From Hsuehochloa calcarea (lineage: Eukaryota; Streptophyta; Magnoliopsida; Poales; Poaceae): a stretch of 64,000 nucleotides of DNA. Where the stretch lies: NCBI GenBank assembly GCA_036346395.1, contig CM070596.1:22730177-22794176 (forward strand), read 5' to 3'. Below, piece after piece: positions 11,679-23,831 of the stretch. Position 1 is the stretch's first letter; each line of letters begins with the position of its first letter. The translations under genes were made by a program, and so were the position numbers. The notes beneath the pieces were generated by a model. It ran no database searches, was not told where the DNA came from, and worked only from the letters and a program-made list of their open reading frames with translations.

Positions 11679-13462
11679 TGTTGGACCGTAAAGGCGACTA
11701 GAGGGGGGGGGGGTGAATAGGAGCACGCTCACTTTTTCACAAATTATGAACTCAATACAATTTAACTCCGGTAGCTATTAGAAAGCTATGAAGATCAATA
11801 TACCGATCTGTTGGAAGACTAGTATTGAATCCAATTAAACCCCTAAGCAATATAACAAAATCAACTAAGATTACCAAGACTCACGGCCGCGGCGGTCGAC
11901 CGTTATACTCAACCGGTCGGACCGATTGCGGGCGGTCGGACGGCGTTGTCTTGGCGGTCGGACCGCTCCAAAATCGATCGACCGGTGATGACGGGCGTCC
12001 GACCGGCCCGACTCGAACCGATCCGCAATGATAAAATCGGCCAGATGGCGAAGTTGCAATTAGGTGAAACTTTGATTCTCAACTCCAATCTTTATGAAAC
12101 TTTGCACACACCTTCTATATGCTATTGAGGACCTATTCCAATCGGATATTATGATAATTCTTGGAGCGATCTTGAGCAATTGTCAATTGATTAACGAAGG
12201 TCTAAAACAAGGCAAGAACGAAAACTTGATCCTAACGCTTGTTCGTGAGAGATTGATGATCAAGATGATGCTAGATAGATTCACACATATCACGACAAGC
12301 TAATTCACGTGAAAGAATCAATCACAAACTCACGGATCAAAGAAAGCCCTAAAATCACCAAATTGAAAGCAAGAACGAAAAGAGACTTATCTCAAGCAAA
12401 CCTTGCATAGATTGATTTCGTGATTGAAGTGGATTACATCCACACCATCATGGATCGATGAGACAATCAAGGATCACGAAATTCACCACAAACCATCAAG
12501 AGCCCTAGCCTCCACCTCAACTCCCTAAAGACAATTAGGGTTTTGAAACATAAAAAGCGAGAGAGAGAGAGGTGCACCACCATCTCCTCCTATTTATAGT
12601 GGAGGCCTAAAACTCTTAGGGTTTGACTCTCTTGAGCTCCGTTAAGGCCCACTAACAAGCGGGTCACACATGCGCTTCGTGAAGCGCCGTCTTTAACCTT
12701 TTGACCTAAAGCGCTTCACCATGCGCCATGGATTCGCCAATAGGTCACCCTTGTCCATCTTGTGTCACGCTTGAGTCGTTGACCTCACCCGCATCGTCGA
12801 TCGTTCGGACCTCAACTCTTCAAGTTTAGTCCCGATTCTCCTCGCCGTTGACCGTCGTTGACCACCAAGCTACTGCACAACCACGACAAGAAAACACGTA
12901 TTCGGAACAAGTTCTTCACAACTTGACCCATGTTAGTCAAAACATGCATCATGCAAATCATATGCCATGAAACCAATGACTTTGACCTAACAAAACAACA
13001 TCGCCACGAAGTTGGCCGATGATCAAGTAAGCCGGTCGACCGCTCGGGTGAGCGGTCGGACCGCCATGGCGGTCGGACCGCTCCACAATGGCCGATCGGA
13101 CCCATATAGACTTAGCCGAATTTCAACCCCGAAAATCCAAACCTTCCGAAACTTTAAACCAATAGAACTTTTCTTGGAGACTCCAAAATCATGAGACCAA
13201 GTGCATTGGGATCCCTCACTTGCCTACAACACCTATTTTTGGCTCAGCTCATTTTGACCACTTTGGTCATCGCCGGTCCGGCGCTTCACATGGCCGGTCA
13301 AGCCGATTTGGGACCGGTCGGACCATTGCAAGGACCGGTCGGACCGCCCCTGTCCAGTAAGCCTGTAACTTTGTCGAAAACACGTGAAACGACAAACCGT
13401 AAACGCCATTGCCAATTGTCACATCATCCTAAGATCTGGAGCATATCCCCATGAAATCCACA
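11679..13462 (-). mobile_element. Solo LTR, Sirevirus-like copia family, TSD AGATG
   Basis: The LTR reads TGTTGGACCGTAAAGG at the plus-strand left and GAAATCCACA at the right. It is flanked by the 5-bp duplication AGATG at 11674-11678 and 13463-13467. The ends match the LTRs of the copia element at 23832-47247 (TGTAGGACCGGAAAGG and GATATCCACA), so it is a related family member in the same orientation. A TATAAATA box on the minus strand lies at 12598-12591. Clusters of GGTCGGACCG-like palindromes lie at 11880-12010, 13030-13110 and 13270-13350. There is no internal sequence, as expected after LTR-LTR recombination. Confidence 0.9.
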
Positions 13463-13758
13463 AGATGATAGTAAATAATGAGTTAGCACTTGCCAACTTT
13501 TGATTTGCAACAATTGTCAAGTATACAAGATATAAGTGCAGCCCTAAACAACAATTGTAGCTAGTCTCAAATAGATCAAAGTGTTTGCAAAGATTGAATG
13601 GATATCAAGGATAAAGGATTGCACACCAAGATATAAGTGAAAGTTCTACTTTCGGTTTTGTGCAAAACAACAAGTAATTAAAAAAAATCATAAGATGATA
13701 TGCGGTTAAGTATGCACTAAGGCTTGCTCACACTTGGAATACCCTCGGCAAACAGTAC

Positions 13759-16700
13759 TGTCATAGCCCAAGTTAATTAATGATAATTAGTATACATATC
13801 ATCATCATACATATTATTTTTGAAGCATTTGTATCATTTATTGCACTTGAAAAATCTTAATGGAAGATTAAACTTTAACATAAATCAACTCTTTCAAAGA
13901 AAACAGAAATAAGTACTTACAAAGGCCTTTTTAAAATAATTTATTAAAATACTATAATATTTATCATGAATAAATATAATTTTACCAAATTTTTAGAACC
14001 TAAGTCCACCTTAAGAAAATTCAAAACCCATATTAATAGCCCTGCGGTTTTGAATTTAAAATAAGCAAATCAATCATGAACAGTGAGGTTTAAAATTTTA
14101 TATTGGTACTAGGCAATCCCAGTAACCTCTCTGAAAATTTTTAGAATTTTAGAATTTTAGTGCTATTTTTAGTAGCCTGGTCAAAGTAGAAACAAATGAA
14201 AATCAAATCAGTCAAACCTTTCACTATTCTTTTGGCTTGGACCACTTTGACCGACTTAGACCGCACCAGGCGGCTTGACTCGACCAAGCTGCTTAGCACC
14301 GCCTGTTGGAGCCACTACCAGCGGGGCCCGCTGGTCAGGCTTGCATTCTACCTCGCGCAGGCGTGCTTAGGCGTCGCGCGCCACGCGGCCGAGCACCTAT
14401 GCGCCGCTTGTAATACTTCGATTATTTTTTCTAAGGAAGCATGCAAAAAGAAGAATAAAAGTTTTGTTCAGGGGTTTTTCAATGTTTGTTTGCCAACCTG
14501 GGCCTTAGGCCTTGGCCCAAGGGGCTCAAGATTGGCTGACCAAAAGGGGGGTGCCTCCTCTCCTCTCCCTAAACCCTAGCCACCCTACCCTTGTGGCCAC
14601 CACCCCCCTAGCCGCACGCCCCTGTCCCTCTCCCCTCCCCTTGCGCCTTCACCTCCCTCAAGGCCGCCTCCCCCCTTGTCCAGCAGCCTCCCAGTGCTAC
14701 TCCTCTCCATTGGTGCCTCCTCCTCGCTGCTGTCCTAGGCTAAGAAGGGAGAAGCCGGGGATGCGCACAACCAAAGGTGAGGAGAAGGAGAACTGGAAAG
14801 ACGAAGTTCTTCGTAAGAGATCTTCAGCGAGTTTTAGTAGCGTCTTCAAGGGGTAATGATCATCTCCCTGCTGCTTGGAGCAGGTTTAATCCTTAATTGC
14901 TATCGATTAGAGGATTGTTGAACTATTGCGATTAGAATCACAAATATGTACCCTGTTTGATCGTCATTTTTTGCAAAGTTATAGTCAGAATTGGAGGTTA
15001 GGGTCTCCTAGAGATTTGTGGGGTTTGTTCTCAGATTTCCATAAGGGTCTGATATCACCTAATTCAGAGTTGTAGTTTGGGAGATACGTTAGTTTCTTTA
15101 CTGCTGTCCAGAAAGTCTGACGAGATTACAATAGTCGTCTTGTTTAATATATAAGGTTTAGATAATGGTCAATTCAAGGGGCCTCCCAACATAACTTTCG
15201 TAGGAAATTTTATTAGCTTTCAGTTGATAAAGGTCATGAATTGTGGTTCAGTCATTTGAAAGATATGAATTTTCTTGTACTACTATTCCTTTAGACTATC
15301 AGATTCCAACTTCAAGTTTTCAATTGTAAATTAGATCATGTTAATGGCAGAATTAGAGAATCTCTCCAACTAAGTTATTGTAGATAATTTTGTTATATTT
15401 CGAGAGAGTCCTCAAACATTGAATTTGGATGTACCAAATAGAAGTTACAAAATTTCAAGTCAGTAGAACCAAAGATGATATAATGGTCTTTGGGATTAAA
15501 AACAAAGGTTCAGATGGGGTAATTTGATCTTTCGGTCACCTGAGAAGTTGTATCCGTGCTTGTGTAGATTCCAGAAAAGTTGGATTCACGACTTTTGGAG
15601 TTTTGACTCAAAAGTTATGGATTTTCCTTTGACAGCTATTTGTTTGGACAGATTGTGATTTGGAGTGCATTGGTTAAGTTCGGGTTGCGATTAGGAGCGA
15701 TTGATTTTATTTTGTTCCATTGTTGTGCTGTGTATTTGTTGAATAGTATATTTAGTATACTTTACGGTTGCCAGGTGGTGGTGAGCACCAGGGTTGAAGG
15801 CTTCCCGTCGTCATCGTTCCTCTCACGGTTGAGGCAAGTACAAATAGTATTGAATGAATTGGTTTGCATTGTTCATAATAAATGTCATGGTTTACTTATG
15901 ACTTTTACTTCTATGATAATGTTGTTGAATATTATACTCTCATGATGGATTCAGATTGTGAAGTTCAAATTGCATCATGGCATTCATTCTTCAACCTTGG
16001 ACTATGTGGTAACCAAGGGGTGTTTCTTTTGAGGTCCCCGTCATACATTGGACGGGCATGAGGTCCCCGTCATGTATTGGACATGCATGGGTCTCCGCAC
16101 TCGTGGAGTGTGGGCTTAAGGTCCGTGTGCCTGAGGGCATAGGCTTGGGTATGCATCGACGGATGCACTACTCGGCATTACCGGTAATTGTAAAGAAGAA
16201 AGACAGAGCATTCTGTCATATGCATTGCATTCTAGTGGAAGAGATTTATTTATGGTTCCTTGCTGATGTTCATGTGATGAATTGATATCCTTGTTGGCTA
16301 CTCATGATGTTTTGTTTATTATTCCCGTTGTACTTTGCTGAGTCATGTACTCACGCTTGTTTTTTTAGGTACCTCTCGAGGAACGAAATGCATGAGAAGG
16401 GGTAGTTTGGTGCACTTCACTTATATTCACTCGTGGCAAAATAAATTAGATTGTTTACCCAAGTCTCATACTCTTGCTAGTACTTTTATGTTTCGAACTA
16501 AGCTCACCCTTCGCGGTGATGGATTTATTTGTACTCGTAGTAGCCAAGAATTATGGCGGATGTTTCATTTGATGCTTTAATCTTAGTTTTTGATTTGTTA
16601 GTTCCATTTGATAAAATAACATGAACGTCTTGATTAGCTTTACCCCTTGTTTTTCTGGCAAGCCTTGATGATTTAGTTTTAATTGATAAGGAGCTACTCT

Positions 16701-17756
16701 CATTATGTTCCTTTATCCTGTTAGTTCGGTCTGGATGAGAAATAGCTTGAGCTATGCCTAACTATTCATTAGTTGACTTGTGGTAGTAATATTCCGGTCT
16801 ATTTGAAGCTTGTGTTAGTTCTTGTTGATTTAAATTAAGTCATTCGTAGTTGTATATTTTATTGAAAAATATTTTAGTAAATTGAAGTAAAAGGTTGTCG
16901 TAAGGTTGTTGAGTAGCATCTTAGGCCCTATGTTGGGCTACCATTTTGGTATTTATTTGATCTATTTGTTTATCAATGTATAACTTTATCATATATTTTA
17001 CTTCTACTTCAAATCTATTTTTCTAAAATAGCAATTGGAAAACTAGTATGCGTAGGATGAAAATTGTTGTTTTTTTCCACAAAACTAAGACACTAATGCC
17101 ATCCTTTGATTGTCCTCTAAGCATAAATAAGTTTTTCTTTTGTGTAAGACTTGCGAGTACATTTGTATTTATTCCGGTTGCTGCAAATTCAGATGAAGAT
17201 GATACTACGCCCGATGAGTTCGTTAGCGTCGATTTTGGCGATGCTAACGATTAGTGCTTTTATCTACCTCCTAGTTGGTTGCCATGGGTTATGGGGCACA
17301 CCATTGTTAGACCTTTTGTTATTTTGCTTACTTCCATTGCTACTTAATGTTCTTATTTGAATTTGGTCGGTCGGCCCTGTTGTAATAGTTGTAGACTTTA
17401 ACGATTATATTGAATGTCACTATGTATTGTCAATGTATGCCTTATATGACTTGTGCTTGACGTTGTTAACGGTATGGGTGTGTTGGTTGCTGATCTTGGG
17501 AGCCAACACGGTCACATACTTACTATTTTTTAATTCCCTTTTAACTTGTTTAAGTGTTGACTTGGACCGTTTGGAGAACCGGTCACCATGTAGTGTTTGG
17601 AGTGGAGCAGTACGCATGATCATCGAAGCTCTAGTTTCGGTCAGGACTTCTCACTTAGATGGAGTTAATTTGGAATTCATTTACTTGAGGACCAGAGTTA
17701 TTTCTATAAGACCGGAAAGACATCAGTCTTACAAAAATAACCCGGGGATGCTCACA
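13759..17756 (+). repeat. 5' LTR of the second-layer gypsy element (4.0 kb)
   Basis: Starts TGTCATAGCCC, ends GATGCTCACA, and is followed by a primer site. The stretch 14460-15860 is clearly related to the solo LTR at 22491 (for example GTCTCCTAGAGATTT at 15003 and 22938). The last 0.8 kb is related to 60551-61363. It includes the GC-rich, CCCTAGCC-rich patch at 14520-14740, which produces spurious ORFs. Confidence 0.8.
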
Positions 17757-17760
17757 GCGT

Positions 17761-17773
17761 TGGTATCAGAGCC
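17761..17773 (+). other. Primer-binding site (initiator Met tRNA)
   Basis: TGGTATCAGAGCC, the standard plant primer site complementary to the 3' end of initiator methionine tRNA, lies four bases after the LTR end. Confidence 0.9.
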
Positions 17774-18179
17774 ATACTGACTGTAAGTTAGAAATAGCAC
17801 TGACGTTAGTGTTAGCAAGTCTTTTTGATCAAAGTATTTTAAATTATCAAAATAATTTCAGAAAGTTTAAGTTATGTAATTCTTTTATTCCTTACACATC
17901 CTAGTCTCAAATTCTCACCTCACTATTCATTGAACTTGTGCAAAATATTTTTCTGTTGCTCATCTCTCTTTTCCAAAAATAGACACGCTAATAGTCACTG
18001 GGAAGAGCAATGACGAAGGGACGAGAAGACGTTGCCGTACTACGATATTAGGATTAAGTTAGAGATTATTCTTAGATTATATTCACCCTAATTATATTCC
18101 TTATCTTTTAGAAGTTAGATTTTGTAGTATCAGCATTTGCTCTCTTTTTGTTCTAAGTAGTTGTGCATCACCTACAGGT
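17774..18179 (+). other. Leader of the second-layer gypsy element, noncoding
   Basis: AT-rich DNA downstream of the primer site. I see no ORF of note. The exact point where the next inserted element begins is not resolved. Confidence 0.4.
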
Positions 18180-18630
18180 AGTATGTGAAGGGTTACAGAC
18201 AAGGCTACGATAGCACAAACAAAAATTACCACACAACCAAGGAACCACCGCTAGAAATAGATCACGAGATTACCGCTAGACGCGCCGACTCGTAGCGGAA
18301 GTAGAGTCGTCATAGCGAGTTGATGCCGTCGTAGTCGTATTCACGGCGCGTCTCCTCCTTCGAGTGGTTGTACTCGCCGCGCGTCTGCTCCTCCGAGTGA
18401 TCGTACTCGCCACACGACTTCTCCTTCGACTCCGGTGATCGTAACGAGTCGCGGATCGTCCTAGTGCTGATGCTTCGCAACAACACCTTTGAGGTATCCA
18501 CACGTACGAGGCAGGATCACCACGCGTTGGAGTGCTAGCACCGGCAGCGTGGTTGAGAAGGCGTGGCTATTAGGGTTTTGGGAGTTCTTCCAAAGATCAT
18601 CCTCTCTCCCGCCCCATGCCACCGCCCCTA

Positions 18631-18638
18631 TTTATATA
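18631..18638 (-). promoter_or_regulatory. TATA box in the LTR-like region
   Basis: TATATAAA on the minus strand, about 30 bases upstream of a GC-rich stretch that would be the start of transcribed LTR sequence. Confidence 0.5.
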
Positions 18639-19579
18639 GGCATCCATGATGGGTCTCGATCTTGAGACCCATTAGGAACTCGAGGCCTATACGAATTAGG
18701 GTCACCATCCAAAAATAGATCCTAGCCCTTGAAGTGTGCGACCTTACAGGTTCATGTGTAATCGGTTATGACTCGGAAACTCTTTTCCGAACACCAGTCG
18801 TTAGCGGTACCTAGCAGCACATAACGATTCCCGAACACACATAGAAAAGCGGACAAACCTTGATGTAATATGATCTATGACCAGGTCCTCATCACTTGCG
18901 ATCAGTTCGTATCTCCATAAGACCAGATCGCATTTGGTCCCGACCAGTTCGTAACTCCTTACGACCAGATCCTTACCATTCTGTGATTACGTTTGATCAA
19001 TCTACGACCAGATCGTATCTCCGTACGACCAGTCCGTAACTGATCGAACTAAGTGACCTACTCATGCATTCTCCCTTTGCCTCACGATGTCTGGTTGAAC
19101 TCCAGGTGAGATATTGTGCCATCCATGGACTGTTCAATACTTTCTCGATCGAGTGTCGGATAACTTCATGTAGTCGACACTTCGACCACTAGTGGTATGG
19201 CTATGCACTTTCTTTATCCGATCACCACGAGGGGCCCAGAGACATCTCTCCTGTTATGTAAGGAGGGGCAAATCCCATCTCGACCAGTCATATCCCTCCG
19301 CATGTTTCATAACATACCCGAAAGCTACCTTTATAACTTCCTAGTTACGAGTAGCGTTTGGCAATCCCTAAGAGTGCTATTACACATGTAGGGAACCATG
19401 CTGATCTCAGGTCTAAGGATTATACATCATCATTACTTGAGACCAACTAATGACACAAAGATTCATAACAATCTCAATAGTATATTAATGATGGGTCTAT
19501 CCAACCCCATGTTCTCTAACATGTGCTTACATTATTGATTCGATATCCCTATATCCATGACCGGTGAAACCAGGTCATC

Positions 19580-19783
19580 AATCAATACATGTGCTAGTCA
19601 TAGAGTCACTGGTGTTCCGACTAGTGACCTCCGACCAGGGATACATTTAGAATGACATCATATAAGTTAAAGAGTTCCACCAACAAGTCACATACTTATT
19701 GATCTATAACAAATGATTTATTAAAGGAACACGATAACATATTATCAAAATCATGAACATAATCAATACATGTGCTAGTCATA
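19580..19783. repeat. Exact 23-bp direct repeat, 181 bp apart
   Basis: The 23-bp sequence starting AATCAATACATGTGCTAGTC occurs at 19580-19602 and 19761-19783. The second copy ends where the sequence changes to the 3' flank of the Transposase_32-like ORF, so it may mark an insertion or deletion junction. Confidence 0.85.
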
Positions 19784-20127
19784 CTTTTTGCAAGAACTTG
19801 TAGAGATTTTTTTGAAAATTTTGGCCGAGTTTCTTTTGTTTGTTGAGCTAGAGGGAATTGATAATACCAAAATCATACACAAGATAGATATTGTAATTCA
19901 CAGTGAATAACTTAACCATATCACCAAGTTCAACAATATTACAATGATATCATAAAAACATATAACAAAGTTCACAAGATCATTACATCACAAAGAGACA
20001 AATATATGTAGTAGCTAATAATTTTCTAGTCTTTGTCCGTCTTTGCTTCTCCCCATCCTTCCTATCCTTTCCTTTTCTTTTCCTTCCCTTTTCTTCTCCC
20101 CCTTTGGCATCAAAATACCCAAAAGGA
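19784..20127 (-). other. 3' noncoding flank of the Transposase_32-like ORF
   Basis: AT-rich sequence plus a polypurine tract on the minus strand (AAAGGGGGAGAAGAAAAGGG, about 20105-20086). It resembles the polypurine clusters of the copia elements in this window, which hints that this ORF belonged to an LTR element. Confidence 0.35.
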
Positions 20128-21446
20128 TTACTTCTGCGGTCCCTGAGGAGAAGGATCATAGCGGCGATGGCAGCCAAAACGGACTGGAGAGGAAGAACGA
20201 GTCAAGGTGCGCTCAATGGAAGCGACTCTCTCAGAGAGGGAGTCCACTTGACCATCAATAGAGTCCATCCTAGAGGAAAGAGATGCAAACCCCTCTGCCT
20301 GATTGTCATGAATCTGGAGAATAGCTGAGTACATGTGAGAAAGGGAGACTTGGTCTTCTTCTGATGCAGCTTCTTGTTGAGCCCGGGGACGAGGAGCTGC
20401 AGGAATGGGAGGACCCTCGCGTGGCTTGTATGGCTTGTGGACGGATCCCAAGCCTCCACGATATCAAGTCTTCCGAATGATCAAAGTCATGATATAAGGA
20501 GCATAATTTATTCTTTTGATCCGATCATTCTTGGAAATAACAATCTCCCGAAGGATAACATCCACCACATCAAATTTTCTGCCATGTATGATGTTGTCTA
20601 TCAAGTTCCAAGCATGTTCTCTAATGGCATCGAAATTCCCGCTCTTAGGGAGAATGGTATGGTTGATGATTCTATTGACCAAGCTGGGAATTGGCTGGAA
20701 ACCGGCTAGCTTGCATGGCGTATATCTGCCTTGCTTGGATAGCTAGCTTGCCTCCGTCCAGGCTGGAACCAAAAGGGTAGGTCTGTCATAAACTTTCTCA
20801 TAGCTGCTTGACTATGTCCTCAAAGCTAGCTCAAACTCGTGCCTCTGGCAATCCCAGAGGTCCCCGTCATCCATGCCATTTGATTGAAATTAGGAGATAT
20901 ATATTGTGTGGCATAGAATTGTCTGATGATCTCCTCATCGTAGTCACATCTTAGCGCTACTAGGTCATGGATATTGACTCTTTGAAATAGCTTATATGCT
21001 GCATCATAGTTGTCCAGAGAATTTAGATGCGCCCAATCCACAAACTTATGATCAGCAAACTGCCTGTGGGGGTCATACATATGTTCAAATACCAATTCCT
21101 AAACTTTAGTATGGAACTTAGGATTGGTAGAGGTCCTTGGGAGCACAAACTGGTTTCTGTGATGCAGTATAGCGTATTCTTCGCCTGTGATCGTCCTTAA
21201 ATTGATTGGTTGCTCCTCGAGTTCTTCCATTTCATCATCAGATGCACTTTCAGTCTGGGATGAACTTTCCTCATTTTCTGAGTCATCATCGGGAGCAGGA
21301 GCTTTGCCTCTATCTTCTCTTTCTTTCTAAATTCGTTCTGCATGCGGCTAAGGAGGAGAGGAGGTTTGACCAGAGGACAAGGATCTTAATCTCGGAGCTC
21401 TCGAATTGCCATAGAACTTGCGAATGGTGTTCTTGGTTCTAGGCAT
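20128..21446 (-). pseudogene. Degenerate Transposase_32-like (putative plant transposon protein) ORF
   Basis: From an ATG at 21446 the minus strand reads nearly continuously in one frame with a few stops. It begins MPRTKNTIRKFYGN, then a low-complexity acidic stretch, and then the body. The body has the pattern FYATQYISPNFNQMAWMTG and, later, VVDVILREIVISKN followed by RINYAPYIM, typical of the Transposase_32 / putative plant transposon protein family found beside grass retroelements. The C-terminal part (HMYSAILQIHDNQAEGFASL onward) is coiled-coil-like. The family function is unknown to me; despite the name it is not shown to be a transposase. The in-frame stops make it a pseudogene unless they are sequencing errors. 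Confidence 0.6.
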
Positions 21447-22485
21447 CTTCAAACAGAGAGGACATATTACAAGAAGAAATTAGAGATAAACCAAAGTCAG
21501 TTTAAATTGAATGTAATGAAATGACTGTTTTGTTAGAGAAATCGGTAGTACCGGTGTGTAAATGGCGGTAGTACCGGGATGCGGAAGTACCACCATTCAA
21601 TGGCCGGTATGTCCGCACCGAGGTAGTTTCGCTCATGACGAGCGGTAGTACTGGCTTCTCTGAACTCGTTATGGGGCAAATAATGCTTGTATTTTACTGG
21701 TGTCTCTAATGGATTGAATTCACATAATAGATGCATAGACATCATAGGACACTAGCTTTTGCAATTTTCCCAAGAAAAACTCATTAAATCATCCACATTC
21801 TCAAATAAACCAAATTGTGACATAGGATTTTGAAGCAAGGCAAAAGAGAGGATTAAAGATGTTTTTACCTTGAGATCCGACGGAGAGAAACCCTTAGGTC
21901 GCAAGAGATCAACAAGAATCAAAGAAAACTCGAAAGGATTTGAAGATCTCTAGAGAGGTTTTGAGGTAGTATTCGGCGAGAGAGAGAAAGACAGAGCGAC
22001 GGGTGCAGAATGACCGTTTGGGTGAGAGAAGAAGGGGTTAAGTCCCGTGCAAAGGTAGTTAATGCAATTCAACAGCCAAAGTGGTAGTACCACACTTTTC
22101 ATACCGGTAGTACCACATGCTGATAGTACCACATTTTCAATGCTGGTAGTACCGACAATCCATTGGTCTTCAACCACGTTGGTTTTCGACCACGTATTCG
22201 ACCACGACGGTTTTGACCACGATGGTTTCGACCACGTTTTCGAGTATGTTTTCAACCACGTTTTCGAGCATGTTTTCGAGCACATTTTCGAGTACGTTTT
22301 CGACCATATTTTTACCACATTTTCGACTACGTTTTCGAGTACGTTTTTTACCACGTTTTCGACTACGTTTTTTCCCACATTTTCGAGTACAATTTCGACT
22401 TGGTCTCAAGTGATTGCTTTACCAACCGATGTAGTAGAACAGTCGTACCGCCATTGAAGTTTGGTATTACCGAGCAGTGGTAGAT
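21447..22485 (-). other. Noncoding region with GTAGTACC-type repeats
   Basis: Upstream of the Transposase_32-like ORF. The motif GGTAGTACCG and variants recur at 21545-21660 and 22080-22160, and similar motifs occur in the copia LTR at 54190-54680. It ends at the CAACG duplication of the next solo LTR and resumes at 48197, where ATTACCG motifs continue. It is probably LTR or leader of a copia-related element, but I could not define its ends. Confidence 0.4.
22171..22402. repeat. Minisatellite, 15-bp period, TTTTCGA-based
   Basis: About 15 degenerate copies of a 15-base unit of the form ACCACGTTTTCGACC or GAGTACGTTTTCGAG. Because the period is a multiple of three, both strands give open reading frames, which I treat as artefacts. 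Confidence 0.9.
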
Positions 22486-23831
22486 CAACGTGTAATACCT
22501 TGAATATTTCTAAAGAGGAAAAACAAACAAAAGAGGGAATAAAATTTTATAAGGGTCTTTTAGCGAAAAGCCACCAACCTAGGCCTCGGGCCACGGCTCA
22601 GGAGGCCCATGTGGGGGCCGGCCATAACGGGGGGGACGCCTCCCTCCCCCAAACCCTAGCCACCACCTTGTGGCCGCCTCACCCCCAAGCCGCAAGCCCT
22701 GCCCCTCTCCCCTCCCCTTGCGCCTCCACCTCCCTCATGGCCGCCTCCCCCCATGACTAGTAGCCTCCCGGTGTCACTCCCCTCCATTGGTGCCTTCTTT
22801 CTGCTATTTGGAGCAGGTTTGATCCTTGATTGCTATCGATTAGAGAGTTTCTGAACTGCTGCGATTAGAATCAGTAATCTGTACTCTGCTTGCTCGTCAG
22901 TTTTCACATAGTTAAATTCCTAATTCGAGGTTAATGTCTCCTAGAGATTTATGAGGTTAGTTCTCAGCTTTCCATAGAGACCGAGATCACCCAATTTGGA
23001 TTTGTAGATTGGGAGATACATTAGTTTCTTTACTGCTATTTAGAAACCCTAACGAGATTACAACAGTCGTCTTGTTTAATAGATAAGGTTTAGATAATAT
23101 CCGATTCAGGGGGTCTCCCAACACAACTTTCATAGAAAATTTTATTATATTTCCAAATTTATAAAGATCATGAATTTTGGTTAAGTCATTTGAAAGATAT
23201 AGATTTTTCTTGTACTGCTGTTCCTTCGGACTGTCAGATTCTGACTTCAAGTTTTGAACTATAGATTAGATCATGTTAATAGAAGAATTAGAGAATCTCG
23301 CTAACTAAGTTATTGTATATAATTTTGTTATATTTTCAGAGAGTCCTAGACCATTTAATTTTGATGTGCGAAATAAAAGTTATGAAATTCCCAAGTCAGT
23401 AGTACTGAAGATGATAAAACGGTCTTCAGAATTAAAAACAAAGGCTTAGATGGGATTATTTGTTCTTTTGGTCACCTGAGGAGTTGTAGATATGATAGTG
23501 GAGATTCTAGAAAAACTAGATTCATAAATTTTGGAGTTTTTACTCAAAAGTTATGGATTTTTCTTTGATAGCTGTCTGTTTGGATAGATTGAGATTTGGG
23601 AGTGTATCGGCTAAGTCTCGGGTTGCGATTAAGAGCGATTGATTTCATTTTGTTCCATTGGTATATTGTGTACTTTTGAATGATATATTTAATATACTTT
23701 ACGGTTGCAAGGTGGTAGTGAACACCGGGGTTAGAGCCTTTTCGTCGTCACCCGTCTCTCGGTTACGGCAAGTACATGGTAGAGTGGTTAAAAATGGGTT
23801 GTTCGCCGTGATCATTGATATTACTTATCAT

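Larger units (their letters stand above)
18180..19783 (-). repeat. LTR-like noncoding region, minus orientation
   Basis: On the minus strand this reads like an LTR: a possible start TGTTAGAGAACATGGGG (from about 19525), a TATA box (18638-18631), a GC-rich transcribed part, and then AT-rich DNA. Between 18900 and 19050 there are several diverged copies of a GGTCGTA-type motif (complement TACGACCAG). At 18330-18420 there is an 11-codon tandem repeat (GEYDHSEEQTR, then GEYNHSKEETR) in one frame, but that frame lacks an ATG. I could not find matching ends, a primer site or a duplication, so the LTR call is tentative. Confidence 0.4.

Noticed and set aside
14196..14856. ORFs rich in Pro, Ser and Leu in the 4.0-kb LTR
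   Set aside because: They lie inside an LTR in a CCCTAGCC-rich patch that also occurs, diverged, in another LTR (22570-22760) without keeping the frame.
13759..16937. A separate solo LTR of the 22491 family inside the larger LTR
   Set aside because: Similarity covers only 14460-15860, there is no end at 16937, and the AGTAC duplication supports one 4.0-kb LTR.
18276..18503. Arg-rich ORF and an 11-residue repeat peptide downstream of a TATA box
   Set aside because: The frame has no proper ATG and lies in an LTR-like transcribed region; only the repeat itself is reported.
22161..22402. Possible CRISPR-like array
   Set aside because: The repeats are contiguous and degenerate with no spacers, and the genome is a plant.
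21950..22457. ORFs with repeated NVVENVVE- or FDHVFEHV-like residues on both strands
   Set aside because: Translation of a 15-bp tandem repeat, whose period is a multiple of three.
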